DNA of 64,000 nt from Streptomyces noursei ATCC 11455 (GCF_001704275.1 NZ_CP011533.1:8184001-8248000); one strand, 5' to 3'; positions 25,315 to 33,864 are shown, counted from the stretch's first letter. Program-made: numbers and translations. Notes: generated by a model not told the origin, from the letters alone.

Positions 25315-25754
25315 CAGGGCACCTCCCGGCCGTCCAGGATCCCGTACCTCGCCACGGGATCGTGCGATGTCACCATCGCACCCGGAGCGGGTGGAGCGGC
25401 TCAACTCATGGGTGGAGAGCGGGTGGAGAGCCCCCCGCATACCGTCCCGGGCGCCGGTTTCTTCGTCCTTTATTCCCCCGAAGCGGTCCCCGTCGGGCGC
25501 GATCAGGGGGGTACCCGAGAGTAGCGGGACACGGCAGTCGTGCCCTGATGCTGTCGACCAATCCTGGGCCCTGTGTGAATTCTGCCTTCCGTTTAAAAAC
25601 CTGGTGTGTGCGGTGAGTGAAGGGTGTGCCGTTTCGTTCTTCTCGACCCGCGCGAGCGTGCAATCTAAAGCATGGCGGGAGTCGTTCAAGGGGCTCCCGC
25701 TGCAGTGCGCCACGCATTGCGACTCACTTCTAGAGAAAAAGGACGCTCATCATC
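25315..25754. other. 440-bp spacer upstream of the double-glycine peptide
   Basis: No convincing gene. It includes AT-richer patches (TTTAAAAACC near 25590; ATCTAAAGC near 25662) that could be promoter elements, and AAAAAGGA about 11 bases before the peptide ATG. A long leftward frame extends upstream of the ICMT gene here but is not protein-like. Confidence 0.4.
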
Positions 25755-25964
25755 ATGAGCAACACCTCCGGCATTGAGACCCGCGAGATAGCCGACGACG
25801 ACCTCGACAACGTCGCGGGTGGTCTCTCCGTCAGCGGCTCCCTGAATGGCCTGACCGCCACGTTCGCCCCGGGCCCGAATGGCCTGCCCATCCTGACCGG
25901 CGGCTCCGTGAAGTCCCTCAGCATCACTGTCTCGGACATCCCCCTGGGCCCGATCGGTCACTGA
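25755..25964 (+). CDS. Small peptide with double-glycine-type leader (putative RiPP precursor)
   Basis: 69 aa. Residues 1-23 look like a leader: acidic, with EIADDDLDNVAGG ending in Gly22-Gly23, the pattern cut by peptidase-containing exporters (and found in precursors annotated as type A2 lantipeptides). The remaining 46 residues have seven Ser, four Thr, no Cys, no Trp and no Tyr, and are rich in Gly/Pro/Leu (GPNGLPILTGG, SDIPLGPIGH). Without Cys it cannot form ordinary lanthionines. No synthetase, protease or exporter is adjacent. The gene has a ribosome site upstream and a hairpin 100 bp downstream. Family call is inference. Confidence 0.7.
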   Translation: MSNTSGIETREIADDDLDNVAGGLSVSGSLNGLTATFAPGPNGLPILTGGSVKSLSITVSDIPLGPIGH

Positions 25965-26063
25965 GATACCACCCGCGGCTGAGACGCGGCTATAGCGCGG
26001 TGCTCGGCCGATGGGACCCGCAACCACCCCGGCTGGATGTGGGGTGATTCGGGGTTCTGCGTG

Positions 26064-26106
26064 ACGTCGGCCTTCAAGACCTGATGATGGTCTTGAAGGC
26101 CGACGT
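26064..26106. terminator. Perfect 18-bp hairpin between convergent genes
   Basis: ACGTCGGCCTTCAAGACC (26064-26081) pairs perfectly with 26089-26106 around a 7-base loop. It lies 100 bp after the double-glycine peptide and 90 bp after the convergent 26197-26610 gene. The rest of 25965-26196 shows nothing. Confidence 0.75.
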
Positions 26107-26196
26107 TGTCATATGGGGTGGTGGTTGTTGACGGGTCTGTGCCCCTGGTGGGGCGGGCGCGTCGGGCCCGTGCTCCGCAGCCCGCCCCTGAGGCTC

Positions 26197-26610
26197 CTAC
26201 CCCCTCTCGGCCTCGAATCTCGCGTACAGATCGCGGTCGCGCCACGAATCGGAGAACGCTTCCAGCATCGCCTCGTAGAGTCGAAGATGACTGACGTCCC
26301 TCAAGGGCGCGGAGATGCGGCGGGAAATGGCTTCCTCCACCGCGGGCCACCGCAACTCGTGCATGACGAAGGAGACCAGTTCGACGACGCCTTCCCGCAT
26401 CGTATCGATCAACGAGACGAGCTCTGCCTCGAATTGCGGCTGCCAGTCGGGGTTACTTCGCAGTAACTCAAGCGCGCGCTCCAGATTCGCTTCAAGAGCC
26501 TCGACTCCGCATGAACGTTCGGCGGAATCCAGGATATCTTGAACGATGCTCTGAAAGCGTGTGAGGGGATCAGCAGTCGGGCTTTCCCCAGGCGGCGTTG
26601 TACTTCCCAT
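26197..26610 (-). CDS. Small helical protein overlapping the toxin-like gene (candidate immunity protein)
   Basis: 137 aa from ATG at 26610, overlapping the previous gene's 3' end by 41 bp in another frame. Largely alpha-helical and acidic: RFQSIVQDILDSAERSCGVEALEANLERALELLRSN, then LVSLIDTMREGVVELVSFVMHELRWPAVEEAI. No signal peptide or named family recognised. The overlap implies translational coupling to the membrane protein with the toxin-like tail; a small gene in that place often encodes immunity, but this is inference. Confidence 0.6.
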   Translation of the reverse strand: MGSTTPPGESPTADPLTRFQSIVQDILDSAERSCGVEALEANLERALELLRSNPDWQPQFEAELVSLIDTMREGVVELVSFVMHELRWPAVEEAISRRISAPLRDVSHLRLYEAMLEAFSDSWRDRDLYARFEAERG

Positions 26611-28549
26611 CCGCATTGAGTCCGTTTCTGTTGAATGCGTCGACGGCCGCCTTCTGCGCGCGTGCCCCGTAAGGCCGGTAGTGTCCGGACTTGTTGTCGA
26701 GATAGACGACCTGGCCGCCCTTGGTCTTGAACTCGCCGGCGGCCAGCACCGGGTTGCCACGGGCGAGGTTGATATGCCCTGCCGTTCTCTTGCCGATGAC
26801 GAGATCGCCGTTCTCCAGTACCACGTAGAGGTAGTTTCCGGATCGCTCCAGCGCGGTTTTCGGCGGAATCGGTTTGAACCAGTCGGGCTTGTCCTCGGGA
26901 ATCAGGTTCGAGAAGGAGCCCGGGTCGTCGTCGCCGTCCTGGGCGAGGGTCCGTGCCGTGCCCGCCTGTGCGTGGTACGCGTGGAATCCGCCGGTCGAGA
27001 GGCTGGTGCTGGGGCGGAAGCCGTTGGACTTGCTGCAGCCCGTGTTGTCGCGTTCCCGCTTCACGCCGTCGACGAGCTTCTGGACCTCGACGGTGGCCAG
27101 TGCTCGGGCGGTGATCAGCCATTGGGCGTTGTAGGGGATGCGGTACTGGACCGGCCGGCCGCCGTTCGCGCGGGAACGGGCCTGGGCATCGGCCTTCTTC
27201 TGGGCCTCGACCGACGCGAAGACCGGGCCGGCGCCCGGATCGGAGCACGACAGGTTGCCGGAGACGGAGGTGCCGGCGACGGCGAACGAGCTCGGCGAGC
27301 TGGTGCAGCGGCCGGCGGACCTGCCGTCGATGCTGAAGGAGGCGGTCATGACGGCGGTGACCTGGCCGCCCGTGAGGCGGCTCTTCGCGCTGGTGGTGAT
27401 CTGGCCGACGAAGCCGCTGTTGGCGGTGCACCCGCCCGAGCTGCACTTCACGGTTCCGGAGCCGTTGAGGGCCAGGGATATGCCACTGTCGGTGGCGTCG
27501 CTGAGCTCCTTGGTCTGCTTCTCCAGGTTGCTGAACATCGGCTCGACGGCATCGCCGGTGACCGGGGTCAGGTCCATGCCCTGGGAGTCGCTCCCCGCGA
27601 GCGGGCCTTCGGTGACCGTCGGGGTCCGCGGCGGCTCCTCGTGGGAATCCCGCGCCGCCATCGGCCTCATCGCCGCCGAGAGTGGTCGCGTCCCCTCGGT
27701 GGAGCCGCCGGTCGACCGCGACGGCCCGTAGGGCTCCAGGCGCAGCACGCGGTACGGCTTCTGTGCGGTGATGAGCAGTCGGCCCGCCGGCGTGTCCGCC
27801 GCGAGGGCCGCCGTGCCGTTCACCGTGGCGGGCCGCTGCTGGATCGATGCGCCGGGCGACGGTGCGTCGGCCATGTCGTCCAGGAGCCCGGAGAGCAGCA
27901 TCGCCAGCACGGCCGGCGACGGTGTGCGCTTGACGACGTCGTCAGCCGAACCGGAACTGCCGTCCCCGGCGGCCCATTTGCCGGCGTCCGTGGCGCCGGA
28001 CGAGTCCTGTCTGCGGGTGAAGGTCTTGCCGCCCACGTGCAGGATCGCGCGGTCGGGCCGGCTGCCGTAGCCCGTGGTGCCGTAGCGACTGCCGGAGGCG
28101 GTGACCGTGATGTCGCGTGTGCTGAGACCGGCGGAAGAGGAGTCCTTGTACTGCAGTCCGGGGGCCGCGGCCAGCACGGCCAGGGCCTGTTGGAACGGCT
28201 CCAGGTTCTGCTTGGCCGCCGGCTGGCGCGAGCCGGAGGTGGTGTTCCAGAGCAGTACTCCGGCCACCAGCGCCAGGACCAGCGCTCCGACCGAGCCGAA
28301 GAGGAGGAAACGCCCGCGCCGCCCCGACGGGAGCAGCCGCTGCGCCGGGCCGCCGCCGGTCGCCGGTTCCGAGGCCGGGGGGCCGTAGGGGAAGCCCTGT
28401 GGAGGCACGTGCGGGGCCTGCGGTGGCAGTGGAGGCCCGAAGGTGCCGGGTGGCGGGCCGAACCGGCCGGGCTCCGGCGGCCCTTCCGGGCTTCCCGGCT
28501 GCCCCTCCTGCGGTGGCCACTGGCCGTCCTGGCGTGTCGGCTCCGTCAT
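26570..28549 (-). CDS. Membrane-anchored protein with C-terminal toxin-like domain
   Basis: 659 aa from ATG with AGGGGG six bases upstream. Residues 1-78 are Pro/Gly/Gln-rich and cytosolic; one membrane segment at about 82-102; the rest is extracellular. The middle carries repeated beta-like segments with four Cys (VKCSSGGCTANSG...CTSSPSS...LSCSDPG). The last 75 residues (ENGDLVIGKRTAGHINLARG.PVLAAGEFKTKGGQVVYLDNKSGHYRPYG...AVDAFNRNG) resemble C-terminal domains of polymorphic-toxin-like proteins with an SGHY.P motif. Toxicity is inferred, not shown. An 11-bp-spaced repeat box lies 313 bp upstream. Confidence 0.65.
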   Translation of the reverse strand: MTEPTRQDGQWPPQEGQPGSPEGPPEPGRFGPPPGTFGPPLPPQAPHVPPQGFPYGPPASEPATGGGPAQRLLPSGRRGRFLLFGSVGALVLALVAGVLLWNTTSGSRQPAAKQNLEPFQQALAVLAAAPGLQYKDSSSAGLSTRDITVTASGSRYGTTGYGSRPDRAILHVGGKTFTRRQDSSGATDAGKWAAGDGSSGSADDVVKRTPSPAVLAMLLSGLLDDMADAPSPGASIQQRPATVNGTAALAADTPAGRLLITAQKPYRVLRLEPYGPSRSTGGSTEGTRPLSAAMRPMAARDSHEEPPRTPTVTEGPLAGSDSQGMDLTPVTGDAVEPMFSNLEKQTKELSDATDSGISLALNGSGTVKCSSGGCTANSGFVGQITTSAKSRLTGGQVTAVMTASFSIDGRSAGRCTSSPSSFAVAGTSVSGNLSCSDPGAGPVFASVEAQKKADAQARSRANGGRPVQYRIPYNAQWLITARALATVEVQKLVDGVKRERDNTGCSKSNGFRPSTSLSTGGFHAYHAQAGTARTLAQDGDDDPGSFSNLIPEDKPDWFKPIPPKTALERSGNYLYVVLENGDLVIGKRTAGHINLARGNPVLAAGEFKTKGGQVVYLDNKSGHYRPYGARAQKAAVDAFNRNGLNADGKYNAAWGKPDC

Positions 28550-29198
28550 GGATTCCCCCTAGGCCGTCGGTGTCGACGCAGCGATGCCGTCACGCCACCG
28601 GCGCTCTTAGATTCCCCAACTGCCCTGCGAGCAGCGGAGGTTCATTGTTCTGCACGGCCGGCTCGGGCACCAGATCGCCGCGCGCCGGGGAGCCTGTCCG
28701 CACCCGGCGCGGCACCCCTCTTCGCGTCCGCGATCACGAGGCCGCGGACGACGCGGCTGGTGTTGCCAGACCGCCCCCGTCGCAGATCCCGCTGCCTCCG
28801 CTGACCCCAACTCCCCGACATGTCAAGGCCATCCGCCTCGCCGCAGGGTAGGGAGTGTGAGTGAAATGGGGATGAAATCGCGGGCTGTTGGGCGTCGAGG
28901 CCGGCAGCGGCGGCCCTCGCCATGGTCGGCGGCCCACGGCCGCGCGTGACCCGGGGGAGCCGGTCGGCCGGGCCGCCGTGCGGGAGGCCGGCGGTCACCG
29001 GAGGGGGAGCTCCATGCCTGCCAGGCACGCATGGTGAACATCGAGTCGCGTCACGCGACCGCGGGTGTGATGATGAAACCGACACGTGGGGCTGCCACAG
29101 CCATCACCGTGCAGGACGCGGGCTATTGCTTCACGCAACGGTTGGTGCGCCGCGTCAAGAGCGAAATGCACCTTTTTCCTGAATTTTCAAAAAAATCC
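28550..29198. other. Long spacer between divergent toxin-like gene and the 54-residue peptide
   Basis: About 650 bp without a gene I can support; open frames here have no protein-like composition. It holds the repeat box 28862-28878 and, at 29168-29206, an AT-rich island unusual for this genome just before the peptide promoter. Confidence 0.4.
28862..28878 (-). promoter_or_regulatory. Direct-repeat box A (TGAAAT-N5-TGAAAT)
   Basis: Plus-strand TGAAAT at 28862-28867 and 28873-28878, 11 bp apart, reading TTTCAT.../TTTCAC... on the minus strand. Upstream of the minus-strand gene starting at 28549. Matches boxes at 31862 and 37202. Resembles the 11-bp repeat sites of SARP/AfsR- or PhoP-type activators. 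Confidence 0.45.
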
Positions 29199-29227
29199 TT
29201 GTTTGCGACGTTGGGGCGACGTAGTGT
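29199..29227 (+). promoter_or_regulatory. Candidate HrdB-type promoter of the 54-residue peptide
   Basis: TTGTTT (29199-29204), 17-bp spacer, TAGTGT (29222-29227), preceded by an AT-rich tract with an A7 run. Predicted leader of about 120 bases before the ATG at 29356. Confidence 0.45.
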
Positions 29228-29355
29228 CGAGAGCGTCGTAGCCAGGCGTTCCGTCTGGGCGAGCCTGATGGACCCACCTTGCGGGCGCACTGAATCGCCA
29301 CCGGAAAGACGATCCGGGAAGGGTTGCGGCAAGGCTCGATGCACAGGAGGCGAAG

Positions 29356-29520
29356 ATGACCTTCAAGGCACTCTTCCCCCGCTACCGCGTGAATGATCGG
29401 GGTCGTTACGTACGCGGCGGTGGCTGCGGTGACTGGGGCTGGTGTGACGATGACGACTACGGCTACTTCCGTCGTCCCTTCCGGGGGCGCGGCGGCAACG
29501 TCGTCGTCATCATCCGTTGA
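29356..29520 (+). CDS. 54-residue peptide with CGDWGWC motif (putative modified-peptide precursor)
   Basis: ATG at 29356 has a perfect AGGAGG five bases upstream; stop TGA at 29518-29520. Residues 1-20 are basic (FPRYRVNDRGRYVR), then GGG-CGDWGWC-DDDD (Cys24 and Cys30 five residues apart, Trp27 and Trp29 between), then YGYFRRPFRGRGG and a hydrophobic tail NVVVIIR. No signal peptide. Promoter-like sequence upstream and a nested hairpin downstream make a self-contained unit. I do not recognise the family. The leader/core-like layout and paired Cys/Trp suggest a ribosomal peptide precursor, or alternatively a small RNA- or metal-binding protein. Confidence 0.65.
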   Translation: MTFKALFPRYRVNDRGRYVRGGGCGDWGWCDDDDYGYFRRPFRGRGGNVVVIIR

Positions 29521-29593
29521 AAGCTCGATCCGCCGTCATGGCACTCGCCTGACTGCGAGGGCGACGCCCTCCTGGGCTGTTGGTCCTCCTCGT

Positions 29594-29630
29594 GCCCGGC
29601 GCGCACCGCAAGATGCGGCTCGCGCCGGGC
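29594..29630 (+). terminator. Nested terminator hairpin after the 54-residue peptide
   Basis: GCCCGGCGCG (29594-29603) pairs with 29621-29630; inside it CCGCA-aga-TGCGG. It ends 74 bp after the peptide stop. The following 29631-30020 shows no gene. Confidence 0.65.
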
Positions 29631-30020
29631 GTCGGGCCGTCGCCGAACCGTCCGGCGACACCCGCTGCGCCCAGGGAAACCGACACGGGTCACCACAACG
29701 CCGGAGCTGTGGGCTGCCCGTGTGCACGGCGGCTTCCGTAGGTCTCGTGCCCCGGAAGTCGCAGGCGCGCGCCTGATTCTGACGTTCCTTCAGGTCGCCC
29801 GGACGCGGTTCCCGGCGCGGTTCCCCACGCCGTTCGACATCTCCCCAGCTCCGAATATCCGCACCTCTGGGTCTCCGCATCTCCGCCGTCGACACCCCCG
29901 CGATCCAGAGCGAGGCGCTCCCGGATCGGCTCGACTCGACCTGTCCGAATATGGCGGAGACGAACTGGACGGGCCGTTGGCACGCTGGTCCACTCCTACC
30001 GCGAGCAGGACGTCGCGCAG

Positions 30021-30854
30021 ATGCTTCTCTGGGCGGCGATGCTGTCGGGGATCGGGCCCGCCGCCGCACTGTCCGCCTTCGGCATCGACGTGGTGCGCGA
30101 TCTGCCGGTCGGCGAGGGCCTGCAGGACCACTACATGACGCTGCTGGACTTCCGTACCGAGGTCGAGTCCCTGATCAGCGCCGCGAGCCCGGAGAACGCC
30201 GCGCTGCTGCAGAGCGCGGGGCGCGGCCCGCTGACCTCCAACCTCGGCGAGACCGGCGGCTTCTTCCGCAGCCGGGACGGTCTGGCCGCCCCGGACGTCC
30301 AGTTCCACGCCGCCGCCGCGCTCTACCGCCAGGAGGGGCTCGGCCCGGCCGCCGAGCACGGCTTCGCCTTCGGCCCGTGCGTGCTCGCCCCCACCAGCCG
30401 CGGCAACGTGACACTGCGCTCCGCGCGCCCGGACGCCGCGCCGCGCATCGTGCACAACTACCTGACGACGGCCCAGGATCGGGACTGTATCGTCGCCGGT
30501 ATCCGGATCGCCCTGGAGATCGCGGCGCAGCGGGCGATCACCGACGTCGCCACGGGGCCGTTCGCCGACACACCGCGGGCCTCGGACTCCGACGCGGAGC
30601 TCCTGGCCTGGGCGCAGCGGTCCGGACATACGCTGTACCACCCGACGTCGACCTGCGCGATCGGCGCGGTGGTCGACCCCGAGCTGCGCGTGTTCGACGT
30701 GGCGGGCCTGCGGGTCGTCGACGCCTCGGTGTTCCCGACAGTGCCGCGCGGGAACACCAACGCGCCCACGATCATGGCCGCGGAGAAGGCGGCCGACCTC
30801 ATCACGGGCAGCGCCGGCAAGGACGACAACGGCGCCGAGGGAGCCGTGCGATGA
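30021..30854 (+). pseudogene. GMC-family oxidoreductase, 5'-truncated
   Basis: The open frame begins inside the family's LLMLSGIGPA signature (here MLLWAAMLSGIGPAAAL) and continues to a normal C-terminus: GEGLQDHYM, FAFGPCVLAPTSRGNVTLRS, then the catalytic end GHTLYHPTSTCAIGAVVDPELRVFDVAGLRVVDASVFPTVPRGNTNAPTIMAAEKAADLI with both active-site regions. The first half, about 220-250 residues including the FAD-binding GxGxxG, is absent and not found upstream. Probably a dead remnant of a choline-dehydrogenase/glucose-oxidase-type enzyme. Confidence 0.8.
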
Positions 30855-30899
30855 CGCCCTCCTGACCGACGGCCGACCGGCCGCGGACGATCGCACGCA

Positions 30900-30942
30900 C
30901 ACGTCCCGGAACCGAGGCACCCGCCGTCGGTTCCGGGACGTG
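30900..30942. terminator. Perfect 16-bp hairpin between convergent units
   Basis: CACGTCCCGGAACCGA (30900-30915) pairs with 30927-30942 across an 11-base loop, between the GMC remnant and the PE-PPE hydrolase. The surrounding 190 bp holds nothing else. Confidence 0.7.
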
Positions 30943-31045
30943 CGTGATCAACAGCGCGGGGACCGCCCGCCGAGCGCGCGCGAGCGCGTTTCTCCGCGGC
31001 ACTCGTCGATCGACGTGCCCACGGTCGCGCCTGATTGACGGCCGA

Positions 31046-31792
31046 TCAGGCGTCGTACCACCTGATGCCGTCGCCGCCGTCCTGGCCGATGGTCTGCGTC
31101 ATGATGTTGCCGTCCTGCCAGTACTTGGGGTGCTGGTTCAGGAAGCCGGGGATGGACTGGAGCGAGGTGGCGTCGCACGCCAGGTCGGTGCGGATGCAGA
31201 AGCGCTGCACCGGGACGCCGTCGAACTTCGTCAGGCCGGCGCCCGTCGAGGTGAAGCCGAGGGCGCTCCAACCCTTCGGGACCCGGGACCAGATGCCGGT
31301 GCCGGGCTGCATGGGGTCGGCGTACAGCATGCCGTTCACCTGCGAGCGGGGGATGTCGGTGCCGCCACCGGCTATCGTCTGGAGCACCTGGTCCGCCACC
31401 TGTGCGCCCTGCGAGTAGCCGACGATCGTGAGGCGGGCGTTCGGGTCGCGGCGGTGGGTGTCCTCGGCGGCGGCCAGCAGGTTGCGGTACCCCTCGCGCA
31501 CGCTCGCGTCGTAGCTCGGCGCGTTGACGTCGGGGGCGTTGTGGCCGTTGAGCCAGGGGCCGGCGCTCGCCGGGTAGCAGACCGGTACGGGGATGCCGCC
31601 GTTGAGGTGCTTGTTGGCGAAGGCGTAGGTGGAGGTGCAGTCGGGCGACGGCGCCGCCGAGCCTGTGCCGCCGACCTCCAGGTAGTAGTGGCGCACCGGA
31701 TCGGCGTGGGCGACGGTGGGGGTGACGGCGGTGACGGCCACCATGGCCGCCGCCGCACCGACCGCCTTCTTCCATGTGCTGAGCAAGGTCAT
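31046..31792 (-). CDS. Secreted PE-PPE-domain alpha/beta hydrolase
   Basis: 248 aa from ATG at 31792 (GAGGAG upstream); longer frames upstream are not protein-like. Signal peptide to about residue 31 (VAHA-DP). Mature part: RLTIVGYSQGAQVADQVLQ carries the nucleophile elbow (GYSQG), followed by VNGMLYADPMQPGTGIW and a late HPKYW region that may give the catalytic His. This is the PE-PPE/cutinase-like serine hydrolase group, esterases acting on lipids or polyesters. Direct-repeat box B is 70 bp upstream. Confidence 0.85.
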   Translation of the reverse strand: MTLLSTWKKAVGAAAAMVAVTAVTPTVAHADPVRHYYLEVGGTGSAAPSPDCTSTYAFANKHLNGGIPVPVCYPASAGPWLNGHNAPDVNAPSYDASVREGYRNLLAAAEDTHRRDPNARLTIVGYSQGAQVADQVLQTIAGGGTDIPRSQVNGMLYADPMQPGTGIWSRVPKGWSALGFTSTGAGLTKFDGVPVQRFCIRTDLACDATSLQSIPGFLNQHPKYWQDGNIMTQTIGQDGGDGIRWYDA

Positions 31793-31861
31793 CGCTCTGC
31801 TTCTCCTCGAGCTGGTTCGGGCACAACTGCTGTGCCACGAGCAGACGTTATCCGCTGGCGT

Positions 31862-31878
31862 TGGAATGGGGATGAAAC
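31862..31878 (-). promoter_or_regulatory. Direct-repeat box B (TGGAAT-N5-TGAAAC)
   Basis: TGGAAT 31862-31867 and TGAAAC 31873-31878 with the same GGGGA spacer as box A, 70 bp upstream of the PE-PPE hydrolase start on the minus strand. Confidence 0.5.
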
Positions 31879-31917
31879 CGCTGGATGCTTTACGGAATCG
31901 ACGGGGATCGGTCGAGG

Positions 31918-32643
31918 TCATTCCGGTAGCGCTTCCGTTCGAAGGCGTTCGGCGAGCGCGGAGAACAGGTAGAGATTCGGCATCTTGGACCCCGTTGGGG
32001 TCAGTGTGTGGTGCTTTCCGCGGATGGTGAGCGTGATGGCCCCGTTCTTCATTGCGAGTTGCTGCACCTGGGGCCATTGCACGGAAAACTCTCCCGAACC
32101 GACCTCTTCCGCGGTCAACCAGATATCCCCGAAGGCGAGGTGCTCGCCTTTGCGAAGGGCCGCCCAGGCCCGCGGAAGCTGGGCATGGGCGATGGCCCGT
32201 TGAATCGCCGGCCCCCATTTCGCCGCCTCGCCGTCCTCCGGTCTGCGATACAGCACGATGCGTTTCCGCTCGACGTCGGTGAGCGTATAGGTGCAGGCGG
32301 TTCCGACGAGCGCCGAGATGCCGCGCGGCCGGGCGCTGTTCTGGAACACGGCGGTGGCGTCGTAACGGACGACATGAATCCGCCCCTTGACGGCCACCGT
32401 CATTCCGCTTTCGTAGAGGTCCAGTCGGGCGTTCGCGCACACCTTCGGCGCGGACGATCTGCCGTACCGGGCGAGGGCCGGCAGGAGCCGGATCGCCCGG
32501 ATCGGGCCGCCCTGCGCGGGGCCCCGGAGCACGGTCGCCGCATACGTGGCGAGCCGTCGACCGAGGTGCGCGCGGCCGGCCGCCGCGGAGATCCGCGCCA
32601 ACAGCAGCTCCTCACCGCGGGTGCGCGGCGTCGGTGTGGTCAT
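31918..32643 (-). CDS. DUF6585-like protein coupled to the LuxR-SARP regulator
   Basis: 241 aa. ATG overlaps the regulator stop by four bases (ATGA), so translation is coupled. No signal peptide. The pattern NARLDLYESGMTVAVKGRIHVVRYDATAVFQ followed by YTLTDVERKRIVL, then a C-terminal GAITLTIRGKHHTL is what I recall for DUF6585 proteins, perhaps built from two PH-like beta units. Function unknown. Context (SARP regulator, divergent NACHT gene) suggests a regulatory or conflict-linked role. Confidence 0.6.
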   Translation of the reverse strand: MTTPTPRTRGEELLLARISAAAGRAHLGRRLATYAATVLRGPAQGGPIRAIRLLPALARYGRSSAPKVCANARLDLYESGMTVAVKGRIHVVRYDATAVFQNSARPRGISALVGTACTYTLTDVERKRIVLYRRPEDGEAAKWGPAIQRAIAHAQLPRAWAALRKGEHLAFGDIWLTAEEVGSGEFSVQWPQVQQLAMKNGAITLTIRGKHHTLTPTGSKMPNLYLFSALAERLRTEALPE

Positions 32644-33701
32644 GGCGTGGTCGGGGCGAGGCGGGCGTCGCTGCCGCGCACGATCATCTGGTGCGTCTGC
32701 CTGAGCAGTCGGCTCGGCGACACCCCCAACTCGTCGGCCAGACGCCGCCGGGTGCGTTCGAAGACGGTCAGAGCGTCGGCCTGCCGGCCGGTGCGGTACA
32801 GCGCGCGCATCAGCATCGCGGCGACCGGCTCGTTCAGCGGCTGCGCCACGGCCAGGGCCCACAGTTCGCTGATCGCCTCGGAGTGCCGGCCCAGTTGCAG
32901 CTGCCAGTCCAGCTTGCGCTGCACGAGGGCGATCCGGCGCTCGGTCAGCCGCAGCCGCTCCAGTTCGGCGAACGGGCCCGGCAGCCCGGCCAACGGCTCC
33001 CCGCGGAACAGGTCCAACGCCCGGGTACAGATGCCGACCGCCTCGGCCAGTTCGCCGGCCCGCTCGGCCGCCCCGGCGGCGGTGACCAGCTGCTCCATGC
33101 GCGCCACATCCACCTCGACCGCGCCGGGGACCAGCCGGTAGCCGCATCGGTCGCGCTGGATCACCGAGTCCGTGGCGTTCTCCGAGCGGAGGATCTTCCG
33201 CAGCCGATAGATGTACACCGGCACCACTTTCGTGATCGGCGGCTCCAACCCCCACACCCCGTCCAGCAGCTCCTCCTGGCTGACCGTCCGGTCCGAGCAG
33301 AGCGACAGCGAGGCCAGCACGGCCTGCTGGCGCAGGTGCCCCAGGTCCACCGGCTGCCCCTCGCGCCAGGCCCGCACCGGCCCGAGAACGGAGATCCGCA
33401 CCTGCGGCTCGGGTGCCGCGCGCAGGGCGGTCCGCGGCTCCGGGCTCGCCGGCACACGAGGGCCGCGGCCGGGGACGACCAGCCCGCAGTCGAAGGCGTG
33501 GACGATGGCGGCGGCCCGGTCGCGCAGTTCGAGCTTGGCGAGGATCCGGGCGAGGTGTCCGTCGACCACGCCCTCGGACAGCGTGAGGGCGTCGGCGATC
33601 TCGGTGTTCGTCAGGCCGCAGCCGACCGCGTGGAGCACCTCGCGCTCCTTGTGCGTGAGCGGGGGGACGGTCGGTTGACCGAGGGTCGCGGTGGTCGGCA
33701 T
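32640..33701 (-). CDS. LuxR-type HTH fused to a SARP-family regulator
   Basis: 353 aa. N-terminal GerE/LuxR HTH at about residues 13-70 (LTHKEREVLHAVGCGLTNTEIADALTLSEGVVDGHLARILAKL). Then an OmpR-like DNA-binding domain at about 100-190 (ISVLGPVRAWREGQPVDLG...QEELLDGVWGLEPP...VYIYRLRKIL) and a bacterial transcriptional activation domain to about 345 (VDVARMEQLV...ELWALAVAQPLNEPVAAMLMRALYRTGRQADAL). SARPs bind 11- or 22-bp direct repeats and activate secondary-metabolism genes. Two DNA-binding domains in one short protein is unusual. Operon with the DUF6585-like gene, divergent from the NACHT gene (163-bp gap). Confidence 0.87.
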   Translation of the reverse strand: MPTTATLGQPTVPPLTHKEREVLHAVGCGLTNTEIADALTLSEGVVDGHLARILAKLELRDRAAAIVHAFDCGLVVPGRGPRVPASPEPRTALRAAPEPQVRISVLGPVRAWREGQPVDLGHLRQQAVLASLSLCSDRTVSQEELLDGVWGLEPPITKVVPVYIYRLRKILRSENATDSVIQRDRCGYRLVPGAVEVDVARMEQLVTAAGAAERAGELAEAVGICTRALDLFRGEPLAGLPGPFAELERLRLTERRIALVQRKLDWQLQLGRHSEAISELWALAVAQPLNEPVAAMLMRALYRTGRQADALTVFERTRRRLADELGVSPSRLLRQTHQMIVRGSDARLAPTTP

Positions 33702-33864
33702 CGCGGGCTCTCCTGACGTGACGTGAAGCGGTCGGGCGTTGCCGTCGACGCTGGTCCCGGAGCGGTCCGTCGGACAGGCCAGCAGACCGGCCGTATCCGG
33801 CCGGTGGCCGCGCTAGAGTCCCTCACCTGGGGAAACCGATGGGCAGGGGGAAGGGCCGTGATCT

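Noticed and set aside
26561..28804. A 747-codon plus-strand frame opposite the toxin-like membrane protein
   Set aside because: It mirrors the third-position GC of the minus-strand gene, has no recognisable domain, and the minus-strand gene has a signal-anchor and ribosome site.
28642..29085. 147-codon minus-strand frame upstream of the toxin-like gene
   Set aside because: Arg/Gly/Pro-rich composition without motifs and no ribosome site; looks like a chance frame in GC-rich DNA.
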